A stretch of 35,824 nucleotides of DNA from contig JAZTZK010000114.1 in NCBI GenBank assembly GCA_045637485.1, positions 1 to 35,824 on the forward strand, given 5' to 3'. A model generated the notes under the pieces. It saw only the letters and a list, made by a program, of their open reading frames with translations. It did not search any database and had not been told where the DNA came from. The position numbers and the translations under genes are program-made. Below, in pieces: positions 1-7,454 of this stretch. The DNA comes from UBA2862 sp045637485. Its GTDB lineage: Bacteria > Bacillota > Clostridia > Christensenellales > Aristaeellaceae. The first letter of the stretch is position 1. Each line of letters begins with the position of its first letter.

Positions 1-551
1 ATGCGCTGGCGCAGCTTGATGATCTCCGCGCGCATCTGGTTGCGCAGCTTGGCGTCCAGGTTCGAGAGGGGCTCGTCCATCAGGAACACCTTGGGGTCGC
101 GCACCATGGCGCGGCCGATGGCCACGCGCTGCCTTTGGCCGCCCGAGAGGGCCTTGGGCTTGCGGTCCAGATACTGGGTGATGTCGAGGATCTGGGCCAC
201 CTCCCGCACCTTCTTGTCGATGACGTTCTTCGGCGTCTTCTTCAGCTTCAGCGCGAAAGCCATGTTGTCATACACCGACAGATGGGGATAGAGCGCGTAG
301 CTCTGGAAGACCATGGCGATGTCGCGATCCTTGGGGGCCACGTCGTTGCAAAGCCTGCCGTCGATGTACAGCTCTCCGTCGGAGATGTCCTCCAGGCCGG
401 CCACCATGCGCAGGGTGGTGGACTTGCCGCAGCCGGAGGGACCGACCAGCACGATGAATTCCTTGTCGGCGATCTCCAGGTTGACGTCGTGAACGGCCAC
501 GACATTGCCGTCATAAACCTTCTTCAGATCCTTCAGCAAAACAGTAGACAT
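1..551 (-). CDS. Sugar ABC transporter ATP-binding protein, MsmK/UgpC type (partial, C-terminus beyond the window)
   Basis: This is the cytoplasmic ATPase that would power a carbohydrate ABC importer. The visible 183 residues start MSTVLLKDLKKVYDGNVVAV and hold the Walker A motif (GPSGCGKST, about residue 36), the Q-loop (FQSYALYPHL), the signature LSGGQRQRVAIGRA and Walker B (VFLMDEPLSNLD), all intact. The C-terminal TOBE/regulatory part that marks the MsmK/UgpC/MalK class lies outside the window, so the class is assigned from the N-terminal half. The ATG at 551 gives the canonical family start, though no strong Shine-Dalgarno precedes it. The gene follows the fructokinase on the same strand after 217 bp and may serve the permeases encoded upstream, as shared MsmK ATPases do in Firmicutes. 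That pairing is an inference from position. Confidence 0.93.
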   Translation of the reverse strand, partial: MSTVLLKDLKKVYDGNVVAVHDVNLEIADKEFIVLVGPSGCGKSTTLRMVAGLEDISDGELYIDGRLCNDVAPKDRDIAMVFQSYALYPHLSVYDNMAFALKLKKTPKNVIDKKVREVAQILDITQYLDRKPKALSGGQRQRVAIGRAMVRDPKVFLMDEPLSNLDAKLRNQMRAEIIKLRQR

Positions 552-768
552 AACGATTGCTCTGGCAGCCGGGATTCCTCCGGGGCTGTCTCGCGTCACG
601 TATCAAACGCCATTGCGCCTCTCGTGAACCGCATTGCGACAGGTCTCCACACTGCCGCACCGCGAGCCTGCGGACTTGCTTCCTCCTTCTTGAATGTGAA
701 CGGAACCAATATGTGGAGTGGCGCCGCCCCATTGGAATATGGTCGAAAGGTCAGTATGATCAATCGTG
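552..768. other. Intergenic gap between the fructokinase and ATPase genes
   Basis: This 217-bp gap holds no credible gene. The short open frames across it read like random GC-rich sequence. On the minus strand there is an AAGGAGGAAG stretch near 683-692, but no plausible reading frame follows it. I found no convincing hairpin-plus-T-run terminator and no well-spaced -35/-10 pair, so I cannot say whether the ATPase gene is expressed from its own promoter or by read-through. Confidence 0.4.
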
Positions 769-1737
769 TCAGTGTTTATCCAGTATCGCTTCCACCTCGC
801 GGCGCTGCGGCATGGAGCGAATCGCGCCCTTCCTCGTGGTCACCAGGTAGGCCGCCGCGTTGGCAAAGCGAAGCATGGCCCGCAAGTCGTCCCGGGAGAG
901 GCCGTCCATGCCGTGCTCCAGGACGAAATCCAGCACGCTGGCACAGAAGGTATCCCCCGCGCCGGTGGTCTCGATGGTACCGCCCAACAGGAAGCTGGGA
1001 ACAAATATCTTCCTGTCTCCGCAGAAGGCATAGCTTCCGTTGGCCCCGGCGGTGACATTCAGCAGCCGGATGCCCGGGAAGCGTTCCCTCAGGAGCCCCG
1101 CGCCCTTCTCGTAGTCCGATGTGTCCGTGAGGAACTCGATCTCGTTGTCGGCGATCTTCACCACGTCCGCCTGCGAAAGTCCCCAGAGCATCTGGGCCCT
1201 GGCCTCGTTGAGGCTGTCCCAGAGGGGCGGGCGCAGGTTCGGGTCGAAGGAGATGATCGCGCCGGCCTGCCTGGCGGCCTGCACGGCGGCCCTGGTGGCC
1301 TGGCGCACGGCCTCGTGGGTCATGGAGAGGGTGCCAAAGTGGAATATCCGCGCATCGCGAAGCATCTCCAGGGGCAGTTCATCCTCGGTGAGCATCATAT
1401 CCGCGCCAGGATTCCGGTAAAATGAGAAATCCCTGTCGCCGGAGGCATCCGTCTTGACGAAGGCCAGCGTGGTATGAACGGCGTCGTCCATGCGCAGGGC
1501 GCTCATGTCGATGCCGGCCTCCTCGGCGACGGCCTTCAGCTGCTGGCCAAACATGTCGTTGCCCACCTTGCCGACGAAGGCGCAACGCCTGTCCAGCTTC
1601 CGCAGCATCGCCAGCACATTGCAGGGCGCGCCTCCGGGATTGGCCTCGAAGACCGGGTTGCCCTGTTGGCTCGTACCGTTTTCAGTGAAGTCGATCAGCA
1701 GCTCGCCCAGCGCGACGACATCATAACGCTTCATCAT
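769..1737 (-). CDS. PfkB-family carbohydrate kinase, probable fructokinase
   Basis: A 322-residue ribokinase-fold sugar kinase, predicted to phosphorylate fructose released in the cytoplasm. The N-terminus (VVALGELLIDF) and the substrate-lid region (NPGGAPCNVLAML, about residues 33-45) match the PfkB/fructokinase pattern. FDPNLRPPLW (about 164) and the C-terminal PfkB signature TTGAGDTFCASVL, with the GAGD anion hole and catalytic Asp, are present. Length is normal for bacterial fructokinases. Its ATG overlaps the stop of the GH32 gene by 4 bp (ATGA), so the two are translationally coupled. Together they would convert imported sucrose or fructo-oligosaccharides into a hexose phosphate. Fructose is inferred from the GH32 neighbour; the family also contains kinases for other sugars. 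Confidence 0.93.
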   Translation of the reverse strand: MMKRYDVVALGELLIDFTENGTSQQGNPVFEANPGGAPCNVLAMLRKLDRRCAFVGKVGNDMFGQQLKAVAEEAGIDMSALRMDDAVHTTLAFVKTDASGDRDFSFYRNPGADMMLTEDELPLEMLRDARIFHFGTLSMTHEAVRQATRAAVQAARQAGAIISFDPNLRPPLWDSLNEARAQMLWGLSQADVVKIADNEIEFLTDTSDYEKGAGLLRERFPGIRLLNVTAGANGSYAFCGDRKIFVPSFLLGGTIETTGAGDTFCASVLDFVLEHGMDGLSRDDLRAMLRFANAAAYLVTTRKGAIRSMPQRREVEAILDKH

Positions 1738-3233
1738 TCTTCTTCCTCTTTGTCAAAGATCAGGTCGTACTTGTCCACGTCCATCAGCACCTCGCCCTCG
1801 GCCTCGAAGCTGATCACGTCCGCGCTCACGGGGGTGTACATCACGAAGCTGGCGGCCTGCTCGCCGTCGTTGACGAACAGCTCCAGGCTGTGCTTGTCCA
1901 TGACCACCCGCAGCTTGATGCAGCCATGCCGGGAATAGACCGGGAACTCCCGCATATGCACGATGTCAAACCGGTATCCGCAGCGGGACCGGTCCACGCG
2001 CACGATCGCCTGGCTGGGCTTGAAGCGGATCGTGGTGACATTCTCGCCGTCCTTGGCCAGGTTCATCTTGAAGGCGTGATACATCACGCTGCCGTTGGCG
2101 GGCCGCACGTTCACGGTCATGTCGATGGTCCGTCCACGCAGGCCCGTCAGGAAGGTTTCAGTGGACAGGGGCACGTTCTTGTAGCTGATCTTTTCGCCAT
2201 GGTAGTTCTCAAGCTCCCGCACGGGCTGCTGGATCAGCCGGCCGTCCCGAAGGGACAGCTCGCGAGGCAGGGTCATCTGGCCGCAGATGCGGTCCGTAAC
2301 GGGGTGGCTGCGCGCCGTGTCCCAGTTCTGCAGCCAGGCGATCATGATGCGCCGGCCGTCCAGGGCCTTCAGCGTCTGGGGCGCGTAGAAGTCGATGCCA
2401 TAGTCGATGGCATGAACGTTCTCGCGGATCAGGTGCTTCTTTTCGTTCTCCACACCGATCATGCAGACGGTGCCGTTGCCCGCGTGGAACTCCAGCCCCA
2501 TCGGGCTCATCTCCTGGGGACTGACCAGCAGCACGTCCTTGCCGTCCAGCTTGAAGTAATCCGGGCACTCCCACATCATGCCGTACTGGCGATGGTTGGA
2601 GGCCACGCGGCCCTGATAGGTCCAGTGGAAGGCGTCTTCGCTCCTGAACAGCAGTATCGAGCCGCTGCCGTCCGCCGGGCGATTTCCCACCACGGCATAA
2701 TAGCCGTCGCCCTCCCGCCACATCTTGGGATCGCGGAAGTCCTCGGTGCTGCCTCCCTTGGGCAGATCCGCGGCGGTGAGCACGGGGTTGGCGTCGAGCT
2801 TTTCATAGTCCACGCCGTCTCCCACGGCCAGGCACTGGGTCTGGAAGGGCTTCATCGAGCCGTCCTCCTGCCGTTCCTCCCGCACGCCAGTGTACATCAG
2901 CAGCTGGCGTCCGTCCGGCAATTCGATGGCGCTGCCGGAAAAGCAGCCGTCCTTGTCGTAGGGCATGTCGGGGGCCAGGGCCACCGGCAGCCGCTCCCAG
3001 CGGATGAAATCCCGGGTCTTGAGATGACCCCAGTGCATGGGCCCCCAGATGGCCTTGTAGGGATAGTACTGGTGAAAGAGGTGGTACTCGCCCCTGTAGA
3101 CGGAGAAGCCGTTGGGGTCGTTGATCCAGCCGATCCCGCCAGTGACGTGGAATTCCGGGCGTTCCTCCTGGGGCACATAGGGAGCGTACTGGGCCTCAAA
3201 GTCCCGCGCCTTTTGCAATGTCTGGCTGATCAT
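1734..3233 (-). CDS. Glycoside hydrolase family 32 (beta-fructofuranosidase / sucrose-6-phosphate hydrolase type)
   Basis: This 499-residue GH32 enzyme hydrolyses beta-fructofuranosyl bonds of sucrose, sucrose-phosphate or short fructans. The three acidic motifs are intact: WINDPNG with the nucleophile near D39, FRDPK near D168 (transition-state stabiliser), and WECPDYF near E222 (acid/base). Residues from about 340 on form the beta-sandwich domain. There is no signal peptide, so it should act in the cytoplasm on imported substrate. A GGAAGG stretch sits 5' of the ATG at 3233. It lies downstream of the sugar transporter genes and is coupled to the fructokinase by a 4-bp overlap. Because the importer is an ABC system rather than a PTS, unphosphorylated sucrose or kestose-type oligosaccharides are more likely substrates than sucrose-6-phosphate; that is inference. 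Confidence 0.95.
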   Translation of the reverse strand: MISQTLQKARDFEAQYAPYVPQEERPEFHVTGGIGWINDPNGFSVYRGEYHLFHQYYPYKAIWGPMHWGHLKTRDFIRWERLPVALAPDMPYDKDGCFSGSAIELPDGRQLLMYTGVREERQEDGSMKPFQTQCLAVGDGVDYEKLDANPVLTAADLPKGGSTEDFRDPKMWREGDGYYAVVGNRPADGSGSILLFRSEDAFHWTYQGRVASNHRQYGMMWECPDYFKLDGKDVLLVSPQEMSPMGLEFHAGNGTVCMIGVENEKKHLIRENVHAIDYGIDFYAPQTLKALDGRRIMIAWLQNWDTARSHPVTDRICGQMTLPRELSLRDGRLIQQPVRELENYHGEKISYKNVPLSTETFLTGLRGRTIDMTVNVRPANGSVMYHAFKMNLAKDGENVTTIRFKPSQAIVRVDRSRCGYRFDIVHMREFPVYSRHGCIKLRVVMDKHSLELFVNDGEQAASFVMYTPVSADVISFEAEGEVLMDVDKYDLIFDKEEEE

Positions 3234-3274
3234 ATGCGTTTCCTTCCTGTCGCGGTTTCGGTTGGGTATGGAGG

Positions 3275-3526
3275 CCTCCCTCCCCTATCGGGGCAATGTC
3301 ATCATCTTGGCGTTCAGAACCCCTCCGACCCCGCCTACGGCGGGGCCACCTCCCCTTTCAGGGGAGGCTTTTGGAGAGCGCTCTTTTCATCTTGCCTCCC
3401 CTGAAAAGGGAGGCTTTTGGAGAGCGTTCCACTCGGCTTGCTCCCCTGAAATGGGAGGTGCTGAGTGAAGCGGAGGGGTTCCGTATTCTCTCCTTAATTG
3501 ACGACATTGCCTTTCGGGGAGGAAGG
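3275..3526. repeat. MITE-like palindromic element with tandem hairpin units
   Basis: The gap between the solute-binding protein and GH32 genes holds a nested inverted-repeat structure with no coding potential. The outer arms 3275-3300 and 3503-3526 share a C/T-rich stretch followed by GGCAATGTC. A perfect 11-bp inner pair, GAACCCCTCCG at 3317-3327 and its complement at 3471-3481, follows. Between them lie a small hairpin (CCCCGCC...GGCGGGG, 3330-3346) and two tandem units of about 47 bp (3349-3395 and 3396-3441). Each unit is a CCTCCCC/GGGGAGG-type hairpin followed by CTTTTGGAGAGCG, and a degenerate third unit follows. Similar AACCCCTCCG-bordered repeats are scattered in gut Clostridia genomes. 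I saw no transposase, so mobility would need to be supplied in trans. Confidence 0.75.
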
Positions 3527-3535
3527 AGATCGCGC

Positions 3536-3565
3536 GGGGCGGCGGTGAGTGACAGTCGCCGCCCC
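3536..3565 (-). promoter_or_regulatory. GC-rich stem-loop just after the solute-binding protein gene
   Basis: Perfect 9-bp arms (GGGGCGGCG at 3536-3544 and CGCCGCCCC at 3557-3565) flank a 12-nt loop, 22 bp past the solute-binding protein stop. No T-run follows on the minus strand. A 3' mRNA-stabilising stem, as seen after many binding-protein genes that are expressed above their permeases, fits better than an intrinsic terminator. The function is inferred. Confidence 0.55.
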
Positions 3566-3587
3566 GGCGCTGTTATGGGATGGTCGA

Positions 3588-5219
3588 TCAGCCCGCGAAG
3601 TAGGCGTCCAGGTACTTCTGGTGGATCTCCAGGTACTTCTGGAGGCCATAGGCCTGCAGGTCGCTCTGGAGCTTGTCCCAGTCGGCGTCGGTAAAGCCGT
3701 TCATGACCCAGTCGGACTTGGCGGTGTTGATGCACTTGGTCAGGTCTGCGGACAGGTTGGAGCACTCCTTGTTGTCCGCCTCGTTCATGAACACCTTCGG
3801 GAAGATGTAGTCATTGTTCATGTCGGGGGTGTAGATGTCCTTGATCCAGTTGAGGCGGTAAGCCGCGTCGTCGGGCAGGGTGACATACTTGCCGTAGTAG
3901 CTGTCCAGGATGGCCAGGGGGCCGTTCACGCTCTCGGCCTCGCGGACCTCGACGGGAGAAGCCTCGCCCAGCCAGGCATGCTTCAGCATCGGCTCGCCGG
4001 CGTCGTTGGTGCTCATCTCGAAGATGTCGAAGTCGTCATCCTCGCCGTAGGTGCCCCAGTTGTTCTGGGGGGACTGAATCGGATCATACATCAGGTCCAG
4101 CCAGGAGCAGACCAGCTCGGGGTTGCGGCAGTTGGCGGTCACGACGCAGCGACCGCGATCGAAGCCGGAGGTGAAGGAGTCGTTCTGGGGGGTGATGTTG
4201 CGCACGTCGGCGGTCAGCGCGGGCAGCGGCACCCAGCTCTTGCCGGCGATCAGGTCGTCCATGCTGACCAGGGCGATGTTGGCCACGTCCCAGGAGAAGC
4301 AGACGCCGTAGCGGCCGGACTTGCCCTTGGCCACGTAGGTGGACCATTCCTGGGTGAAGGCTTCAGGATCGATCAGGCCTTCCTCGTACAGCTTGTGCAT
4401 CCAGGCGGTGCCCTTCTTGAAGCCCTCCTGGGTGGCGGTGCAGATGACCTGCTTGTCGTTGGTCACGGCAATGTGGCGTCCGATGTCCACGTCGCCATAG
4501 CCCTCGCCGAAGCCGTTGATCAGCAGGTAGGGGTCCTGGTCGTTCATGATGAAGGACATGGGGATGATGGAGCCTTCGATGTTGAACTCGGCCTTCAGGG
4601 CGTCGGCGTTGTCGCGGAAGGCGATCAGCGCGGCCTCAAAGTCGTCCACGGTGGTGGGCACTTCCAGGCCAAGGAAGTCCAGCCAGTTCTTGTTGATGAA
4701 GGGCATGCTGCTGCCGACGGTCTGGATGGCGGTCTTCTCATAGCCCAGCTGCTCGATCCAGGGGAAGGCCCAGATGTGGCCGTTCTCGTCGGTGCACATC
4801 ACGCGGTACTCGGGCGCCTGCTCGAACACCTTCTGCAGGTTGGGCATGCAGGAGTCGATATAGCCCTCCAGGGCGATGATGGCGCCCTGCTTGGCGTACT
4901 TCTGCAGCTGGGTGTCGCGGAAGCCGGCGTTGAACACGACCTCGGGCAGGGTCTTGGCGTTGGACATCTCGAGGGTGATCTTGTCGCCCCACTGATCGGA
5001 CTGGATGGTGCGCCACTCGACGTGGACGTTGGTGGCCTCCTCCAGGCGCTTGAAGATGGTGCGGTTATTGGGGTCGGACTCGGTGCCCACGGGGAAGTTG
5101 GTCAGGGCGGTGAAGCTCTCGGTCTTCTCCAGCGGGAAGGTGTACTCGGCCTGGGCGACCACGGACATCGCCATGACCAGGCACAGGCACAGGACCAGGA
5201 TCTTGGAAATCTTGCGCAT
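3588..5219 (-). CDS. Extracellular solute-binding protein, family 1-like, of a sugar ABC importer
   Basis: A 543-residue secreted binding protein, predicted to capture the oligosaccharide and hand it to the two permeases encoded just upstream. Residues 1-24 form a signal peptide (MRKISKILVLCLCLVMAMS) with a probable signal peptidase I site after AQA. The body resembles the large LplA/YtcQ-type binding proteins of Firmicutes: FTALTNFPVGTE at the mature start, then AWMHKLYEEGLIDPEAFTQ near the middle. No proper lipobox is visible; the cysteines sit inside the hydrophobic core, not after a G/A/S. That is unusual for a Gram-positive binding protein. The ATG at 5219 has a GGAGATATAACC leader. It is third in the transporter operon and is followed by a stabilising stem-loop and the MITE-like element. 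Confidence 0.92.
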   Translation of the reverse strand: MRKISKILVLCLCLVMAMSVVAQAEYTFPLEKTESFTALTNFPVGTESDPNNRTIFKRLEEATNVHVEWRTIQSDQWGDKITLEMSNAKTLPEVVFNAGFRDTQLQKYAKQGAIIALEGYIDSCMPNLQKVFEQAPEYRVMCTDENGHIWAFPWIEQLGYEKTAIQTVGSSMPFINKNWLDFLGLEVPTTVDDFEAALIAFRDNADALKAEFNIEGSIIPMSFIMNDQDPYLLINGFGEGYGDVDIGRHIAVTNDKQVICTATQEGFKKGTAWMHKLYEEGLIDPEAFTQEWSTYVAKGKSGRYGVCFSWDVANIALVSMDDLIAGKSWVPLPALTADVRNITPQNDSFTSGFDRGRCVVTANCRNPELVCSWLDLMYDPIQSPQNNWGTYGEDDDFDIFEMSTNDAGEPMLKHAWLGEASPVEVREAESVNGPLAILDSYYGKYVTLPDDAAYRLNWIKDIYTPDMNNDYIFPKVFMNEADNKECSNLSADLTKCINTAKSDWVMNGFTDADWDKLQSDLQAYGLQKYLEIHQKYLDAYFAG

Positions 5220-5247
5220 GGTTATATCTCCTTTACATTCTGATTCA

Positions 5248-5262
5248 CAGGCGCTTGGCCTG
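5248..5262 (-). promoter_or_regulatory. Small stem-loop between permease and binding-protein genes
   Basis: CAGGC at 5248-5252 pairs with GCCTG at 5258-5262 around a 5-nt loop, 29 bp ahead of the binding-protein ATG. No T-run follows. It may be an mRNA processing or stability element that uncouples binding-protein levels from the permeases. The stem is short, so this is a weak call. Confidence 0.3.
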
Positions 5263-5281
5263 CAGGGTACGGGTTTCCGGG

Positions 5282-6205
5282 TTATCCCTTGACGGCGCCG
5301 GCCATGATTCCGCTGTCAAAGTACCTCTGGAAGAAGGGGTACATGATCAGCAGCGGCAGGCTGGAGATGATGATGGTGGCGTACTTCAGAAGCTCCGCCA
5401 GCTGGGCGCGCTCGGCGGTGGACTGCATGTCGGAGACCATGCCGGGCTCCGGCTGGCTCTGGATCAGTATGCCGCGCAGCACCAGCTGCAGGGGCTGCTT
5501 GGAGGCGTCGTTCAGGTAGATCATGGCGTCGAAGTAGCTGTTCCACATGCCTACGAACTGCCACATGCAGATGGTGGCAATGATCGGCGTGCAGACCGGA
5601 AGCAGGATCTTGAAGAAGTAGACCATCTCGGTCGCGCCGTCGATAGAGGCCGCTTCCTCAAGGTCGCGGGGGACGCCCTGGTAGTAGGTGCGGGCGATGA
5701 TCATGTTCCAGACGCTGAACGCGCCGGGCAGCAGTATGGCCCAGATGGTGTTGAGCATTCCCAGGTCGCTGATGAGCAGGTAGGTGGGAATCAGGCCGCC
5801 GCCGAAGAACATCGTGATCACGTAGATCGTGTTGAAGAACCCCTTGAACCGGAAATCCGACCGGGACATCGGGTATGCAGCCAGCAGCGTCACGATGACG
5901 GAGATGATGGTGAACAGCACCGAATAGATCAGCGCGTTCTTGAAGCCCACCCAGATCTGTCCGTTGGTCAGCACGCGGCTGTAGGCCGTGGTGGTCCACT
6001 TGCTGAAATCGAAGGTCACGCCCTTGTTCTGCAGCGTGATGGGATCGATGAAGGAGGCCAGTATGATGTACAGCACGGGGACGATGATGGCTGCCAGGAA
6101 GATGCCCAGGAGCACATAGGCAATGATCAGTATCGTCTTGTCACCGGTGGGGTACTTGGCAAATTCACTCTTCTTCTTCCTTGGTGTAACATTCGCAACA
6201 CTCAT
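5282..6205 (-). CDS. Carbohydrate ABC transporter permease, LplC/YtcP type
   Basis: A 307-residue inner-membrane subunit of the sugar importer. It has the usual six membrane segments, the first at about residues 28-52 (ILIIAYVLLGIFLAAIIVPV). The cytoplasmic EAA loop that docks on the ATPase reads EEAASIDGATEMVYFFKILLP. The family C-terminus FQRYFDSGIMAGAVKG is intact. A GTG two codons upstream (6211) is possible, but the GGAG box at 6216-6219 is better spaced for the ATG at 6205. The gene is 18 bp downstream of the partner permease and 62 bp upstream of the binding-protein gene, so the three form one transport operon. CUT1-type oligosaccharide transport is known for the family; sucrose or fructan as cargo is inferred from the GH32 and kinase genes. 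Confidence 0.94.
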   Translation of the reverse strand: MSVANVTPRKKKSEFAKYPTGDKTILIIAYVLLGIFLAAIIVPVLYIILASFIDPITLQNKGVTFDFSKWTTTAYSRVLTNGQIWVGFKNALIYSVLFTIISVIVTLLAAYPMSRSDFRFKGFFNTIYVITMFFGGGLIPTYLLISDLGMLNTIWAILLPGAFSVWNMIIARTYYQGVPRDLEEAASIDGATEMVYFFKILLPVCTPIIATICMWQFVGMWNSYFDAMIYLNDASKQPLQLVLRGILIQSQPEPGMVSDMQSTAERAQLAELLKYATIIISSLPLLIMYPFFQRYFDSGIMAGAVKG

Positions 6206-6223
6206 TCTCACTCTCTCCTTTCA

Positions 6224-7165
6224 TCAAATGCCCTTGCCTTCGTTCATCTTCTTGACAATGGCATTCATGGAGATCAGCAGGACGATGTTGATGACGGTGT
6301 TGAAGAGGCCGACGGCAGTGGAAAAGCCGTAGTCGCCGTCCAGAAGGCCCTTCTTGTACACGTAGGTGGAGATGATCTCGGAAGCGCCCATGTTCAGGTC
6401 GGTCTGCAGCGCGTAGGCCTTCTCAAAGCCGACGCTCATGATGTTGCCCACCGCCATGATGAACTGGATGAGTACGGTATCCTTGATCGCCGGCCACTCA
6501 ACCGTCTTGATCTGCTGGATCAGGTTCGCTCCGTCGATGACAGCCGCCTCCTTCAGATCCTTGCTGGCATTTGACAGCGCCGCGGTGTAGATGATGGAGG
6601 CCCAGCCAGCGCCCTGCCAAATGCCACTGGCGATGTAGATCGTGCGGAATGCCTGGGGCATGGTCATGAAATTGTAATTCGTTCCCAGAATCAAATTCAC
6701 CATGCCGGTCGGCGAGAGGAGAATGCGGACGATACCGCAGAGGACGATGACCGAAATGAAGTTGGGCATGTACAGCACCAGCTGAACCTTCTGCTTGATC
6801 TTGGAGCTGAGTATGCGGTTGAGCAGGAACGCCAGCAGGATCGGCGCCGGGAATCCCCACAGAAGGCCGAACACACTCAGTTTCAAGGTGTTCATCAAGT
6901 AGGTCATGAAGTCGGGCGAAGACAGGAAGCGCTTGAAGTGCTCCAATCCCACCCATTCGCTGCCCAACAGGCCGCGGAAGGGATTGTAGTCCATGAAGGC
7001 GATCGCCACGCCACCCATCGGGATGTAGCGGAAGATGATCGTCAGCACGAACGCCGGCAACATGAAGATCAGGTAGAGCTGCCAGTGCTGCCGCAGATAC
7101 ACCATGGTGCTGTGACGCCTCTGTTTAAAGGACGCCTTTTCCTTGGCAGGCAAGGGCTTGTTCAT
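6224..7165 (-). CDS. Carbohydrate ABC transporter permease, LplB/YteP type
   Basis: A 313-residue membrane subunit that would pair with the LplC-type permease. It starts MNKPLPAKEKASFKQRRHST and has a first membrane span near 27-47 (LYLIFMLPAFVLTIIFRYIP). It carries the family motif GGVAIAFMDYNPFRG and the EAA loop KEAAVIDGANLIQQIKTVEWP. The frame is open further upstream to 7261, but the ATG at 7165 is chosen because AAAAGGAGG precedes it at proper spacing and the longer version would run through the operator-like repeats. It is the first gene of the transport operon and is read from the promoter at 7252-7280, divergent from lacI. Confidence 0.95.
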   Translation of the reverse strand: MNKPLPAKEKASFKQRRHSTMVYLRQHWQLYLIFMLPAFVLTIIFRYIPMGGVAIAFMDYNPFRGLLGSEWVGLEHFKRFLSSPDFMTYLMNTLKLSVFGLLWGFPAPILLAFLLNRILSSKIKQKVQLVLYMPNFISVIVLCGIVRILLSPTGMVNLILGTNYNFMTMPQAFRTIYIASGIWQGAGWASIIYTAALSNASKDLKEAAVIDGANLIQQIKTVEWPAIKDTVLIQFIMAVGNIMSVGFEKAYALQTDLNMGASEIISTYVYKKGLLDGDYGFSTAVGLFNTVINIVLLISMNAIVKKMNEGKGI

Positions 7166-7188
7166 TATAATCCTCCTTTTGCAGTTCT

Positions 7189-7240
7189 CCCCGAATGTGC
7201 AATTGCATTGGCAGATTGCATTTGCACATTCCATTCGGGG
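7189..7240. promoter_or_regulatory. Nested inverted repeats in the permease leader, candidate LacI-family operator
   Basis: Arms GAATGTGCAATTGCA (7193-7207) and TGCATTTGCACATTC (7217-7231) form a 15-bp inverted repeat with one mismatch and a 9-bp spacer. A second pair, CCCCGAATG (7189-7197) and CATTCGGGG (7232-7240), brackets it. The block lies just downstream of the predicted transcription start of the transport operon, a typical place for repressor binding; it could also fold as an RNA hairpin in the leader. The half-site TGCATTTGCACA recurs exactly at 7292-7303, which favours protein binding. Confidence 0.65.
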
Positions 7241-7251
7241 GCTTCGCCTAT

Positions 7252-7280
7252 ATATTAGCATTATACAGGCCCTGTGTCAA
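7252..7280 (-). promoter_or_regulatory. Promoter of the sugar transport operon
   Basis: On the minus strand TTGACA (7275-7280) and TAATAT (7252-7257) are separated by 17 bp. The -35 is perfect and the -10 matches at four of six positions. A TATAAT at 7260-7265 lies too close to this -35 but could act with a poorer one. Transcription would start near 7245, at the edge of the inverted-repeat operator and about 80 bp ahead of the permease ATG. Confidence 0.6.
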
Positions 7281-7291
7281 TACCAAATTTA

Positions 7292-7303
7292 TGCATTTGC
7301 ACA
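7292..7303. promoter_or_regulatory. Second copy of the TGCATTTGCACA motif
   Basis: An exact 12-bp repeat of 7217-7228, located 11 bp upstream of the -35 box of the transport operon. Related AT-rich TTGCA/TGCAT words continue through 7360-7420, including ATTTGCATCATTGCATGC inside the lacI promoter spacer. Spaced copies on both sides of a divergent promoter pair suggest looping or dual control by the adjacent LacI-type protein. Confidence 0.5.
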
Positions 7304-7396
7304 ATATTTTCCATTTGACACACCAATATAGTAGGTAATATACCGCTTTTTTCGCACTTTTGAGGTTGCAAAAGCACAAAATGCACATTTTTTGAT

Positions 7397-7425
7397 TTGA
7401 CATTTGCATCATTGCATGCTACAAT
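7397..7425 (+). promoter_or_regulatory. Promoter of the lacI-type regulator gene
   Basis: TTGACA (7397-7402), a 17-bp spacer and TACAAT (7420-7425) give a near-consensus sigma-70-type promoter. It sits 30 bp ahead of the regulator start codon. The spacer carries TTGCATCATTGCATGC, a word related to the operator motif, so autoregulation is plausible. Confidence 0.75.
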
Positions 7426-7454
7426 ATCAGCGAAATACCAAGGAGGATCCATTC

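Noticed and set aside
3275..3526. CRISPR array or complete insertion sequence
   Set aside because: The repeats are hairpin units without unique spacers of even length, and no transposase or cas gene is present.
3549..5243. 564-codon open frame on the plus strand opposite the solute-binding protein gene
   Set aside because: It is the antisense shadow of a high-GC gene. The translation is a low-complexity run of V, G, L, D and H without domains or a ribosome binding site, while the minus-strand frame has a signal peptide and family motifs.
7260..7265. TATAAT as the main -10 of the transport operon
   Set aside because: The TTGACA lies only 9 bp away; the same TTGACA gives a proper 17-bp spacing with TAATAT at 7252-7257.
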